A stretch of DNA of 64,000 nucleotides from CAYSUS01 sp964434165 (GTDB lineage Bacteria > Planctomycetota > Planctomycetia > Pirellulales > Thermoguttaceae). The position numbers and the translations under genes were made by a program. Below, one piece after another: positions 35,325-43,423 of this stretch. The first letter of the stretch is position 1; each line of letters starts with the position of its first letter. Below the pieces are notes generated by a model. It saw only the letters and a program-made list of their open reading frames with translations, was not told the DNA's origin and did no database searches. Where the stretch lies: positions 1 to 64,000 of the forward strand of contig CAYSUS010000034.1 in the NCBI GenBank assembly GCA_964434165.1, in the 5' to 3' direction.

Positions 35325-36734
35325 ATGACCCGCCACTTCACGCGCCGCGATCTGCTCAAGGCCGCCGGGGCGGCCGCCGCCGCCCCGGTGTTCGTCCCCC
35401 GCAGTGCCCTGGGGATGCAAGGCACGCCCGGTGCCAACGACAAGGTCAACGTGGCGATCATCGGGGCGGGCGGACGTGCCCGGAGCATCGTGGGCGAGTC
35501 GCGGGGCATCGGCGCCATGCAGATCGTGGCCGTCTGCGACTGCTACATGCCGGCCGCCGAGAACTTCGCCAAGAACGTGGGCAAGGGCCAGAAGTGGAAG
35601 CTGTACGACGAATTCCGCACCATGCTCGAGAAGGAGAAGGTCGACGGCGTGGCCGTGGAGACCACCACGCACGCCCGGGCGTGGATCACCGTGCTCTGCA
35701 TGCAGGCCGGCAAGGACGTGTACATCGAGAAGCCCATGTGCCTGACCATCGAGGAAGGACGGCAGATGGTCCAGGCCGCGCGCCAGTTGGGGCGCGTCAC
35801 GCAGGTCGGCACGCAGCAGCGGTCCATGCCGATCAACAACTGGGGCAGCGACCTGGTGAAGAACGGCAAGCTCGGCAAGTGCCTCACGGTGATCGCCCCC
35901 AACTTCGTCGGCCCGTACCTGTGGGACAACAAGGGCGAGAAGCCCTTGCCCAAGGGCGGACGCGAGGACTGGTGGGACGTGTGGACCAACCAGGCCGTGA
36001 TGCGGCCCTACCATCCCGCACTGCACCACGGCTGGGCCCGCTGGTGGGATTACGACGGCGGCGGGCTGTGCTTCGGCGTGACCGGCTGGGGCACGCACTC
36101 CTACGACCAGATCAACCGCGCCCTGGGTACCGACGACACCGGCCCGGTCGAGGTGCTCCTCGAGGAGAAGTGCGAGGTCCGCGAGACCGGCCGCTTCGCC
36201 CCGCGCGAGACGGTCGGCGGGGTGGTCATCGGCGAGACCGGCGACATCGACACGGGCACGCGATACCACGGGATGGCCAAGCTCGTGGGGCCGCGGGCCA
36301 GGGTGACCATGAAGTTCGCCACCGGCACCGAGCTGAAGTTGCACCTGGACGGCGACCGCGGGCCGGGCCTCGGGGCGATCTTCGTCTGCGAGAACGGCAA
36401 GATCGAGATCAACCGCAACAAGCTGGCCAGCAACCCCAAGGAGATCGTCCGCGCCAAGGACAATCCCGGGCCGAACACCAAGCCCGAGACCCAGTACCAC
36501 ATCGAGAACTGGGTCGAGTGCATCAAGACCCGCGAGCGGTGCACGGCCGACATCGAGATCGGCCAGCGGTCCAGCACGCTCTGCTACCTGGTGAACATCG
36601 CGCGCGACGTGGGCAAGGTCGGCCAGACCCTCCACTGGGACCCGGTCGCCGAGCGGTTCACCAACTGCGACGAAGGCAACAAGCTGCTCGGGCGCGAGCG
36701 GCGCCAGGGCTACGAGCTGCCGGAGGTGGGCTGA
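35325..36734 (+). CDS. Tat-exported Gfo/Idh/MocA family oxidoreductase
   Basis: 469 residues. The Tat signal is FTRRDLLKAAGAAAAAPVF, followed by a likely cleavage before MQGTPG. The Rossmann NAD(P) domain has VNVAIIGAGGRARS; EKPMCLTIEEGRQM contains the conserved EKP Lys; the C-terminal alpha/beta domain follows with GWGTHSYDQINRALG and a large C-terminal GFO_IDH_MocA_C block. The family reduces or oxidises sugars or trans-diols. Export of an NAD(P)-dependent fold is common in planctomycetes and may need a bound cofactor. An AGGGAG site precedes the chosen ATG; an upstream GTG at 35274 lacks support. Confidence 0.92.
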   Translation: MTRHFTRRDLLKAAGAAAAAPVFVPRSALGMQGTPGANDKVNVAIIGAGGRARSIVGESRGIGAMQIVAVCDCYMPAAENFAKNVGKGQKWKLYDEFRTMLEKEKVDGVAVETTTHARAWITVLCMQAGKDVYIEKPMCLTIEEGRQMVQAARQLGRVTQVGTQQRSMPINNWGSDLVKNGKLGKCLTVIAPNFVGPYLWDNKGEKPLPKGGREDWWDVWTNQAVMRPYHPALHHGWARWWDYDGGGLCFGVTGWGTHSYDQINRALGTDDTGPVEVLLEEKCEVRETGRFAPRETVGGVVIGETGDIDTGTRYHGMAKLVGPRARVTMKFATGTELKLHLDGDRGPGLGAIFVCENGKIEINRNKLASNPKEIVRAKDNPGPNTKPETQYHIENWVECIKTRERCTADIEIGQRSSTLCYLVNIARDVGKVGQTLHWDPVAERFTNCDEGNKLLGRERRQGYELPEVG

Positions 36735-36862
36735 ACCGCGATCGGCGGGTTGCCGCCGTCGCGACGGGCGCGTTCCGTTGGTCGAGCCAGGGGCGCTCTT
36801 TGCGCCGCGTCGGCCCGGTGTGTTTCCTCGTTTCTGCGCTGTGCCCTTTAGCGGACTTGCAG

Positions 36863-36906
36863 GTGAGGCTCGGCCTCACTCAACTCCCAGCGGAGGCAGG
36901 GCCTCC
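36863..36906. terminator. Tandem hairpins downstream of the Gfo/Idh gene
   Basis: GTGAGGC-TCG-GCCTCAC (36863-36879) and GGAGGC-AGG-GCCTCC (36892-36906) are two perfect stems with 3-nt loops. They lie about 130 bp after the stop codon and could terminate transcription or be a REP pair. There is no T-run. Confidence 0.45.
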
Positions 36907-37117
36907 AGGGCAGCGCGGTGTCAGGCGGGATCGTGGGGACGAGTGAAGCCGTGGGCTCGCTCCCCCTTCCCCCCGCGCAGAAGCCGGAGCCTCGACCGGC
37001 GGGACGTGGACGTGGGCCGCCCGGAGAAGCCGGTGGCGGCGGGCGGGAGCAAGGCGTTCTCGGTGTTCCTCATCGCCGCGCGCCGCGGCCGCGGGTGACG
37101 GCGGAGCGCAGGGATTC

Positions 37118-37136
37118 CGAAGTCGTGGAGACTTCG
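37118..37136. repeat. CGAAGTC hairpin
   Basis: CGAAGTC-GTGGA-GACTTCG forms a perfect 7-bp stem, flanked by ATTC and CAAGTCT. It resembles the hairpin at 9437-9469 (shared words GACTTC and GAAGTC), so it may be a second copy of a dispersed palindrome. Confidence 0.45.
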
Positions 37137-37166
37137 CAAGTCTGCTGCGGGCCCCGGCCGCGTGGA

Positions 37167-37195
37167 TTGTGCGCCCGCTTCGCTCCCGATAGACT
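37167..37195 (+). promoter_or_regulatory. Possible promoter of the DsrE-like lipoprotein gene
   Basis: TTGTGC (37167-37172) and TAGACT (37190-37195) are 17 bases apart, 54 bp ahead of the start codon. Confidence 0.35.
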
Positions 37196-37248
37196 GCTGG
37201 CGTGGTCCAATCGGCCGTCTTCCCGTCCTGCATCGGAGGAGTCCAACC

Positions 37249-37734
37249 ATGCACCGCCGCCTGTCTCTGTTGACCGCCCTCGTTCCGCTCGTCGCCGTCC
37301 TCGCCGGTTGCGGCCGGCCGGCCGTCGATTCCGCCGAGGCCTCCAAGGCGCCCCCCAAGCCCGCCGCGGAGAAGCCGACGCTGGTGATCAACCTCACCAG
37401 CGGCGAGGACGACCTGCACGCGGTGATGATGGGCCTGCACCTGGCCGAGCACGGGGTGGCGGCCGAGCGCCAGACCGTGGTGTTCTTCAACGTCAAGGCG
37501 CCGCCGCTGGCAAGGAAGGAGCTGGCCGACACGGTCCGGCTCGGCGACATGATGCCGGTGGGGGAGATGATCGCCAAGCTCCAGAAGGACGGCGTGACCA
37601 TGCTCGTCTGCCCGATGTGCGCCGAGGTGATGGGCGTGGAGGCCGACCAGCTCGCCGAAGGGATCAAGATGATCGAGGACCGCATGCAGCTCTTCGACCA
37701 CCTGCACGCGGGCGCCACGGTGTTCACGTACTGA
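37249..37734 (+). CDS. DsrE-like lipoprotein
   Basis: 161 residues. The N-terminus is a lipoprotein signal with the lipobox LAGC near residue 20. The mature part resembles the DsrE/DsrF-like fold: LVINLTSGEDDLHAVMMGLHLAEHG, VVFFNVKAPPLA and MLVCPMCAEVMGV, with a CPMC pair that could serve in sulfur or redox chemistry. It is probably anchored in the inner or outer membrane and faces the periplasm, unlike the cytoplasmic DsrE of sulfur oxidation. The start has a strong GGAGGAG site. The methyltransferase gene follows 38 bp downstream. Confidence 0.75.
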   Translation: MHRRLSLLTALVPLVAVLAGCGRPAVDSAEASKAPPKPAAEKPTLVINLTSGEDDLHAVMMGLHLAEHGVAAERQTVVFFNVKAPPLARKELADTVRLGDMMPVGEMIAKLQKDGVTMLVCPMCAEVMGVEADQLAEGIKMIEDRMQLFDHLHAGATVFTY

Positions 37735-37772
37735 GTGCGGCCCCCGCCGCGCTCGACAGCACGGCGTCCCCC

Positions 37773-38351
37773 ATGCCCTGGAGCGACCCGAGAACAGCCC
37801 GGCCGATCCTCCGCTACCTCGCCGCGTCGATGGACGAGCAGAGCGAGAGCGTGGTCGAGATCCTCGACCTCGGGATCGGCAGCGGCAGCTTCGGCAAGCG
37901 GATCAAGAGGCGGATTCCCCATCCCACGAGGCTGACCGGCGTCGAAGTCTGGCCCCGGTACCGGGGTCGCAAGTGGGCCTGCTACGACGAGATCGTCATC
38001 GGCGATATCCGCGCGTTCCTCGCCGAGGACGAGAGGACCTTCGACTTCATCCTGTTGACGGACGTCCTGGAGCACTTCGAAAGGGAGGACGGAGAAGAAG
38101 TGCTTGCCGAGATCCGGCACCGCGCAAGGCGCGCGGCCGTCGTGTCCACGCCGACCACGCCCTATCCCCAGGGCGCCTTCCTCGGCAACCCCTACGAGAC
38201 CCACCGCTGCACCTGGAGCCAGCGGGAGCTCGCGGCCAGGGGCGGACGGATGATCTACCGCACGTGGACCCCGACGTTCTCGCTGCGGCCCATGTTCTCG
38301 GTGCTGGGCGTGTTCGTGTTTGAGAGGGCAGCCGAGCAACCGGCCTCCTGA
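37773..38351 (+). CDS. Class I SAM-dependent methyltransferase
   Basis: 192 residues. Motif I is VVEILDLGIGSGSFGKRIK, motif II ends VEVWP, motif IV is FILLTDVLEHFERE and motif VI lies near AAVVSTPTTPYPQG. The LTDVLEH/TPTTPYPQ pattern is like small methyltransferases that act on sugars or lipids. It starts at the first in-frame ATG after the lipoprotein stop; no good Shine-Dalgarno is visible. Substrate unknown. Confidence 0.75.
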   Translation: MPWSDPRTARPILRYLAASMDEQSESVVEILDLGIGSGSFGKRIKRRIPHPTRLTGVEVWPRYRGRKWACYDEIVIGDIRAFLAEDERTFDFILLTDVLEHFEREDGEEVLAEIRHRARRAAVVSTPTTPYPQGAFLGNPYETHRCTWSQRELAARGGRMIYRTWTPTFSLRPMFSVLGVFVFERAAEQPAS

Positions 38352-38359
38352 CCGACGGG

Positions 38360-39805
38360 CTACGATCCCGTCAGCCGCTTCCTTGCGGCGGCGGCCTTCT
38401 TCTTCGGGCGGAAGCTGTCCACGTAGTCGTGGGCCGTCTTGCCCGCGCCGTCGGTCGCGCTGGGATCGGCCCCGAACTCCAGGAGGAGCTCGAAGCCTTC
38501 GAACCATCCTTCCCGGGCGGCCTTGATCAGCGGCGGGGTCCCGGCGCGGTCCTTCCGATGGGGGTCGGCCTTGTGCTCCAGGAAGACCCGCATCGTGGCG
38601 AGCATGGCGTCGCGCTCCTTCTTCGACTGCGCCATCGCCGCGTTGAGGCATTGTTCCATCCAGGTGACCCCAAACTTGTCAACGGCGTCCGGTTCGGCGC
38701 CCGCTTCAAGCAGCATCCGGGCCGTTTCCGGATCGCAGAAACCCGCGTAGCGTGCCAGGTCCGAGCCTCGCGCCTCCAGACCCGCGTCGAGCAGGGACTT
38801 CAACTGGCGCTTCGCGCCTCCTGACGCAAGAAGCTGCACGGAGTTGCGCGGCATGCGGCTCGGGTCGGCGCCGCGCCGGAGGAGCAATCCCAGCATGTCG
38901 GGGAACAGCTGCGCGGCGTTCAGGCCGGCGTTCGGATCGGCCCCCTGCGCGATCAGGTAGTCGATCAGCTCCGGGTCGCGGCGCGGAATCGCCAGGGCCA
39001 TCGCGGCGGCGGTGACTTCGGCCCCGCGCTCGACCAGGGCCCGGACCAGCTCCAGTCGGCCCCGCCGGGCGGCGACCTCCAGCGGCGTCTCGCGGAGCCC
39101 GGGCCGCCCGTTCGGATCGGCCCCGTGCGCGATGAGCAGATCGATCGCCTCGACGCTTCGCTCATCGACGGCGTAGTGCAGCGGCGTCTTCCGCGCTCCC
39201 TGGTCGGGATTCGCACCCCGCTCCAGCTCGGCCCGGGCCGTTTCGAGATCGTGATCCTCGATCGCCAGGATCAGGCGCGTGCGGCCCTTCTTCTCGTCCA
39301 TCGAGCTCGGGTCGTCCGGGTCGAGCGTGGCGATTGCCTGGCGGCGCTCCTCGGCCTCCTCGGCCGCCATCTCCTGCTCGTCCTTGAGGTCCTTGGCCAT
39401 CCGCTTGAGGAAGGACCGCAGGTCCTTGTAGCGCTTCTCCTTGGCGAAGACGCCCTCGGTGATGCTCCAGCCCGGGATCAGGTAGGTGACGAGGTCGTCC
39501 AGTCGCACGCTGACGAAATCGCCGTCCCGGTCGCCGATGATGAAGTACCCCGCGGCGAACGCCATCGCGAAGAATTCGTCCTTGGCTACGAACCGTTCCA
39601 GCTCGCCGCGGCTGTAGAGCGAAAGCGTCAGATTGAGGGGTTCCGCGAACAGCCCTTCGCAGAGATAGGTCTTCAGGTCGTCGGGCACGAGGGCCGGATC
39701 GGCGCCTGCCGATCGCATCGTCGCGCTGATCTCGTCCCAGTCCCACTCGGCCGGGCCTTCCTCGCGCCCGGCCCGTTTGCGGAGCGTCTCGATCTCTTTG
39801 TGCAT
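38360..39805 (-). CDS. Ankyrin-repeat protein with N-terminal SUKH-like region
   Basis: 481 residues. Residues 40-120 (LNLTLSLYSRGELERFVAKDE, GYFIIGDRDGDFVSVRLDD) resemble the SMI1/KNR4 (SUKH) fold by strand pattern. A helical linker follows (KRMAKDLKDEQEMAAEEAEERRQ minus its end). Residues 180-460 form ankyrin repeats, with GARKTPLHYAVDERSVEAID, GLRETPLEVAARRGRLELV and GTPPLIKAAREGWFEGFEL as clear units and degenerate ones between. Such combinations occur in immunity proteins of polymorphic toxin systems, but no toxin is seen nearby. The protein is cytoplasmic and basic at its C-terminus. Confidence 0.75.
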   Translation of the reverse strand: MHKEIETLRKRAGREEGPAEWDWDEISATMRSAGADPALVPDDLKTYLCEGLFAEPLNLTLSLYSRGELERFVAKDEFFAMAFAAGYFIIGDRDGDFVSVRLDDLVTYLIPGWSITEGVFAKEKRYKDLRSFLKRMAKDLKDEQEMAAEEAEERRQAIATLDPDDPSSMDEKKGRTRLILAIEDHDLETARAELERGANPDQGARKTPLHYAVDERSVEAIDLLIAHGADPNGRPGLRETPLEVAARRGRLELVRALVERGAEVTAAAMALAIPRRDPELIDYLIAQGADPNAGLNAAQLFPDMLGLLLRRGADPSRMPRNSVQLLASGGAKRQLKSLLDAGLEARGSDLARYAGFCDPETARMLLEAGAEPDAVDKFGVTWMEQCLNAAMAQSKKERDAMLATMRVFLEHKADPHRKDRAGTPPLIKAAREGWFEGFELLLEFGADPSATDGAGKTAHDYVDSFRPKKKAAAARKRLTGS

Positions 39806-39920
39806 GCGTGGCCCTGTGATTCGGCGGGGAGTGCCGCAGCCCGGAGTCCGTGCACGATACGGAATCCGCCGCCGGCCGAGTAGTCCCGCTGCGGCGGGAG
39901 GTGGAACAAGCCCCTCCGCT

Positions 39921-40466
39921 TCAACCCTTGCGAAGCAAGGCCGCGTGGCTGAGCCGAACGCGGGGACGCCCCTCGACGCGCATCCCCGACTCTCCAGCCG
40001 ATTCGAGCATCCGCTGGAAACCCGACTTCGTCACGTGCCCGATGGGCTCGACCAAGAGGAGCGAGCCGCCGGGCCGAAGCCGCTCGTGGAGCTCGCGGAA
40101 GAGGCGCCCCATGTCGGGGGTCTCGTGCGCGGAGTAGAAGGCCAGGGCGAAGTCGAACCGGCCGTCGAGCTTCAGCGCGTCGGCCTCGCACTGGTGGGTC
40201 GCGACCCGCCCGTCCACGCCCGCCCGGGCCGCGCGGCGGCGGACTACCGCGAGCATCTGGGCCTGGAGATCGACGGCCGTGACCCGGCCCTCGGCGCCGA
40301 CCATGCGGGCGAGCGGAATCGCGAAGACGCCCATCCCGCAGCCGAAGTCGAGGGCCGTCATGCCCGGACTCACGTGGGGCCCGAGGATCCGCTCCGGGTT
40401 GTGCAGCAGGCGGCGGAGCGGATTGTCGATGAAGTAGCCGCCCCACCAGGGGCAAACGTGGGCCAT
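39921..40466 (-). CDS. Class I SAM-dependent methyltransferase
   Basis: 181 residues from the ATG at 40466, which has a GAGGAG site 8 bp upstream. Motif I is MTALDFGCGMGVFAIPLA and motif II is VTAVDLQAQML; FDFALAFYSAHETPD and LRPGGSLLLVEPIGHVTK are motifs IV and VI. It opens HVCPWWGGYFIDNPLRRLL, a feature of small methyltransferases in bacteria and archaea whose substrate is unknown. It follows the GxxExxY remnant on the same strand. A frame extended to 40706 adds residues from that remnant and is not used. Confidence 0.8.
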   Translation of the reverse strand: MAHVCPWWGGYFIDNPLRRLLHNPERILGPHVSPGMTALDFGCGMGVFAIPLARMVGAEGRVTAVDLQAQMLAVVRRRAARAGVDGRVATHQCEADALKLDGRFDFALAFYSAHETPDMGRLFRELHERLRPGGSLLLVEPIGHVTKSGFQRMLESAGESGMRVEGRPRVRLSHAALLRKG

Positions 40467-41068
40467 GCGCGACTCCTCTGGGGCTTCGTCCGAAGGGCGC
40501 CGTCTTGGCAACGACTCGAGAACCAGCTCGCCATTCTGAGTCGTCCGGCAGCCCATGGGAAGAGAAGAAAACGAAGGCACCGGAGCGGGAGAGCTCCGCT
40601 GCCTCCAACTCCCCTGCGATCCCAATCCCGGTTGACCCCGGGAAGAATCAGCCTCGACACTCCCTCCGACCGTTTCGAAGCACGGAAATTGAAGCCCTTT
40701 CTGCACCTTGCGGCCCCGCAGCCGAAGCTCCCTCGTGAGGCATCACTCGCAGATCGACTCGAGCAATCCAGGTCGCTCGTCCTTGTGGACTTCGATCGCC
40801 GCGCCGATGATCTCGTGGGCGATGCCGGAGGCCTTGGTGAACAGCGGCATGGATGACTCGCTGCCTGGAACGCAGAGGCGAAGGAGGTAGAAGAGAGAAC
40901 TCCGTTGTCTCCGCGGACTCCTGTACCGTCCACCCTGTCATCCACCCGGCGTGCCATCGAGTGCGCTTTCATCGACCAGCAAATGGGGAAGCTGTTTCTG
41001 CGTCATCCCTTCACGGCTCTCACTGGCGACCGCGAGTCTGACGCGGCGGACGTCGCGCCCCCGACGCC
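40467..41068. other. 602-bp region without an intact gene
   Basis: It contains the broken GxxExxY gene (40683-40850) and otherwise no recognisable feature. The upstream sequence of that gene (about 40860-41068) shows no promoter I would trust. Confidence 0.5.
40683..40850 (-). pseudogene. GxxExxY family gene broken by a stop codon
   Basis: The minus strand from 40850 reads MPLFTKASGIAHEIIGAAIE then VHKDERPGLLESICE, a match to the GxxExxY family. A TGA stop at 40743-40745 replaces the next codon, and the frame continues as CLTRELRLRGRKVQKG before losing homology. The GxxExxY block itself is altered (ICE-stop in place of xYE). The C-terminal half of the family (about 70 residues) is absent. 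This is a decayed copy of a family commonly scattered in planctomycete genomes. Confidence 0.75.
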
Positions 41069-41449
41069 TCATTCCCCGCATTCGGCCGGCACCCCGAGCG
41101 GCCGCCCCTTGCGGACCTGGGCGTAGACCTCGCCCGCCGCGGTCTGGACGCACTGCTTGCAGGTGATGCGGCCCTCGCGGCGGATCTCGCGGCAGGCCGT
41201 CGAGCCGGCCGCGCGGAGGAAGCTGTCCTCCACGGCCCGGCGCGCGGCCGGGTCGTGGAGCATGGCCTTGGCCGCAAACAAGGCCCCGCATTGGCCTTCC
41301 GGAGCGCGGCCGCTGCCGAACTGCGAGAACCGCTCGATGCAGCACGGGCCCACCCCGGCAACGTCGGCGTAAGCCCTCAGCACGGCCTGGGCACAGTTGT
41401 TCCGTTGCTTTCCGCGAAACAGCGCGACGGCGTCAGGCTGGTCCATCAA
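41069..41449 (-). CDS. C_GCAxxG_C_C family protein
   Basis: 126 residues. The family cysteine pattern is present: NNCAQAVLRAYADV, VGPCCIERF, EGQCGALFAAKAML and ITCKQCV. Members are small cytoplasmic proteins thought to handle redox or metal chemistry, sometimes next to oxidoreductases. The residues of the name-giving motif read GQCGALFA. The start at 41449 (MMDQ) is preceded by rather poor Shine-Dalgarno sequence; the second Met is equally likely. It lies 151 bp after the Tat protein of unknown function on the same strand. Confidence 0.85.
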   Translation of the reverse strand: MMDQPDAVALFRGKQRNNCAQAVLRAYADVAGVGPCCIERFSQFGSGRAPEGQCGALFAAKAMLHDPAARRAVEDSFLRAAGSTACREIRREGRITCKQCVQTAAGEVYAQVRKGRPLGVPAECGE

Positions 41450-41600
41450 GGGGGGTCTCTCGCAATGTGTGAGGATTTGGTTAGGAGTACGGGGCCGCCT
41501 GTGCAGACGGCGGCCCGCGCAGGACTCCCATCCTCGATGCGCGCGGTGCCAATGGGGTTACAGCCCGGGCTTCAGCGATCGTGGTGCCGCCCGACGAGCT

Positions 41601-43082
41601 TCAGCCACGCAGGGCCTTCCGCGTCCGGTCGATAAGCGGGTTGTCGGCCCGGGAGGCGGGCTGGAGCTTGAAAACGCTGGCGGCCATAAAGGCCGCGCGC
41701 CAGGGCGGAGAGACGTGGTCGTGGTCTTCCAGGACGGCGCCGGCGAACTTGTAGTCGTGGGCGCCGGTGCCCTTCTCGATCACCAGGCCCCGCGCCGTGT
41801 CGATCCACGGCCTGGCCTTGCCGCCTTGACGGAAATAGGCCAGCGTCCGCCGGGCGGCGTCCAGCGGGTCGCGCCCCATGCGCTCGAAGATCGCCTCGAC
41901 CGCGCCGGCTTCGTTGCCGACCCCGTCGGCCGGCTTCATGGCGTCGATCCGGAACTCGCCCACGCGGCCGCGGCCATGCATGCTCCCGCGGAACAGGGGC
42001 AGGAAGGAGGCACTCTGCAATAGAAGGAACCGCCGCGTGCGGTCCTCCCGGGCGAAGCGGTAGGCGTAGTGCAGGGCGTTGGTCGTGGTGACCGAGTGCA
42101 GCGCGATGATGCCCGGCTGGCGCACGAGAAGCTCGCCGGCGCCGAGGAACAGGGCGTCCCAGATCGACTGCGGCGAGGCGCCGTTGGCCAGCAGTTCGAC
42201 CACGCGGTCGGCGGCCTGGCGGTCCGAGCCGTCGCGGAGCGTGTCCAATAGCGAGCGCACGGCCCGGGGATCGTCCTTGCCTTCCTGCCACGCGTCCGGG
42301 AAGCGGTCGGCCAGCTCGAGATTGCGGCGGCCGGCCCGGTCGGGCGCGGCGTCGCGCGTCGCAGGGTTTTCCCCCTCGTGCATCAGCAGGGCGTAGGCGA
42401 GCGAGCGTAGCGCAGGCTCGGCGTGCTTCCAGCCGATCAGCCCCAGCACGCGGTGCGTGTTGGCCACGTCGATCGCCTTGTGGCCTATGGAGCGGTAGTC
42501 GCGGGCCCCGTAGCGGAAGAAGAGCTCCCACATCGCCTCGGGTTGGGCCGCCCGCGCGAGGGCGGCCGCGGCCGCGTCGGCGGCGGGCTCGTCCCACTCC
42601 TCCATGGCTCGCGTGAAAGCCTCAATGGCCTTGCCCGCCGGCGGCACGGCCGACTCGTCCACGGCGTCCATGGTCCAGCCGCGCTGGCGCTCGTCGTCGG
42701 CCTGGGCGTCCTTGAAGTAATCCGCCGCCCAGAAGATGGGGAGCCAGCGGTCGTCGGGATCGGCCTGGGAAGAGGCCAGGTGGATCGACTGGACCACGAG
42801 TACGGTGTGGAACTTGAAGCCCACCGAGGGGCGCGGCTCCACGTTGCGCACCCCGGCCAGCAGCAGTGCTGCGAGGGCCTGGCGATAATCCAGGTCCTTA
42901 CGCACCCGCTCGGCCAGGGCCTCGACGAGCCGATCGCGGGGCGTCTTCTCCAGCAGCTCGACGAGCGGCTCGATCTCGTCGCGAAGGTCCACTGGCGCTG
43001 CAGTGCAAGGCACCCACGCGCCCATCGGTCCTGCGGCCGCCGCGGCCTTCAGGAAGCTGCGGCGCGAAAAGGAGTATCCCAT
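41601..43082 (-). CDS. Tat-exported protein of unknown function
   Basis: 493 residues. The Tat signal is FSRRSFLKAAAAAGPMGAW. The mature protein is largely helical with a conserved-looking core VGFKFHTVLVVQSIHLAS, WLPIFWAADYFKDAQAD and a later GIIALHSVTTTNALHYAYRF. Its repeated His residues in helices recall metal- or cofactor-binding helical proteins. Proteins of this type occur in planctomycetes without a known role; I do not assign one. There is no heme, PQQ or sulfatase motif. A weak Shine-Dalgarno precedes the start. Confidence 0.75.
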   Translation of the reverse strand: MGYSFSRRSFLKAAAAAGPMGAWVPCTAAPVDLRDEIEPLVELLEKTPRDRLVEALAERVRKDLDYRQALAALLLAGVRNVEPRPSVGFKFHTVLVVQSIHLASSQADPDDRWLPIFWAADYFKDAQADDERQRGWTMDAVDESAVPPAGKAIEAFTRAMEEWDEPAADAAAAALARAAQPEAMWELFFRYGARDYRSIGHKAIDVANTHRVLGLIGWKHAEPALRSLAYALLMHEGENPATRDAAPDRAGRRNLELADRFPDAWQEGKDDPRAVRSLLDTLRDGSDRQAADRVVELLANGASPQSIWDALFLGAGELLVRQPGIIALHSVTTTNALHYAYRFAREDRTRRFLLLQSASFLPLFRGSMHGRGRVGEFRIDAMKPADGVGNEAGAVEAIFERMGRDPLDAARRTLAYFRQGGKARPWIDTARGLVIEKGTGAHDYKFAGAVLEDHDHVSPPWRAAFMAASVFKLQPASRADNPLIDRTRKALRG

Positions 43083-43423
43083 GGTCCGCCCCCTTGATGG
43101 AGTAGCTGCTGATGGCGGCGCGCAATTCCGCCTCTTAGCGCAGTATTGGGGCGGCGGTCGTCGGGGTCAAGGGACGCGCGAACCGGAACCGCGACCACGA
43201 GGGAGCGGACGCGACGCAAGCGAGTGGTGTCAGCGAGAGTACGTGGTACGGAAGTACGAAACGAACAGAGTGCGACCCGCCGCCACTTGCCTACTCGCCA
43301 CTCGCCTACTCGCCACTCAACACTCGCTACGACACCCTGAAACGCCCTCACCCCCGACCCCTCTCCCAAACGGAGAGGGGAGCCCACTTCCCTGACCACT
43401 CACCCCCGTCACCCCCTCACCGC
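43083..43423. other. Intergenic region with short tandem repeats and a hairpin
   Basis: At 43283-43325 the words CACTCGC and CTACTCGC recur in tandem. A perfect 9-bp hairpin CCCCTCTCC-CAAAC-GGAGAGGGG lies at 43358-43380. Related words occur in 30358-30705. This looks like a dispersed non-coding repeat. No gene is seen. Confidence 0.6.

Larger units (their letters stand above)
36735..37248. other. 514-bp intergenic region with hairpins
   Basis: No protein recognised. It contains two adjacent short hairpins (36863-36906), a further hairpin at 37118-37136 and a promoter candidate at 37167-37195 for the following lipoprotein gene. Confidence 0.5.

Noticed and set aside
43283..43325. A small CRISPR array
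   Set aside because: The CACTCGC/CTACTCGC units are too short and lack regular spacers.
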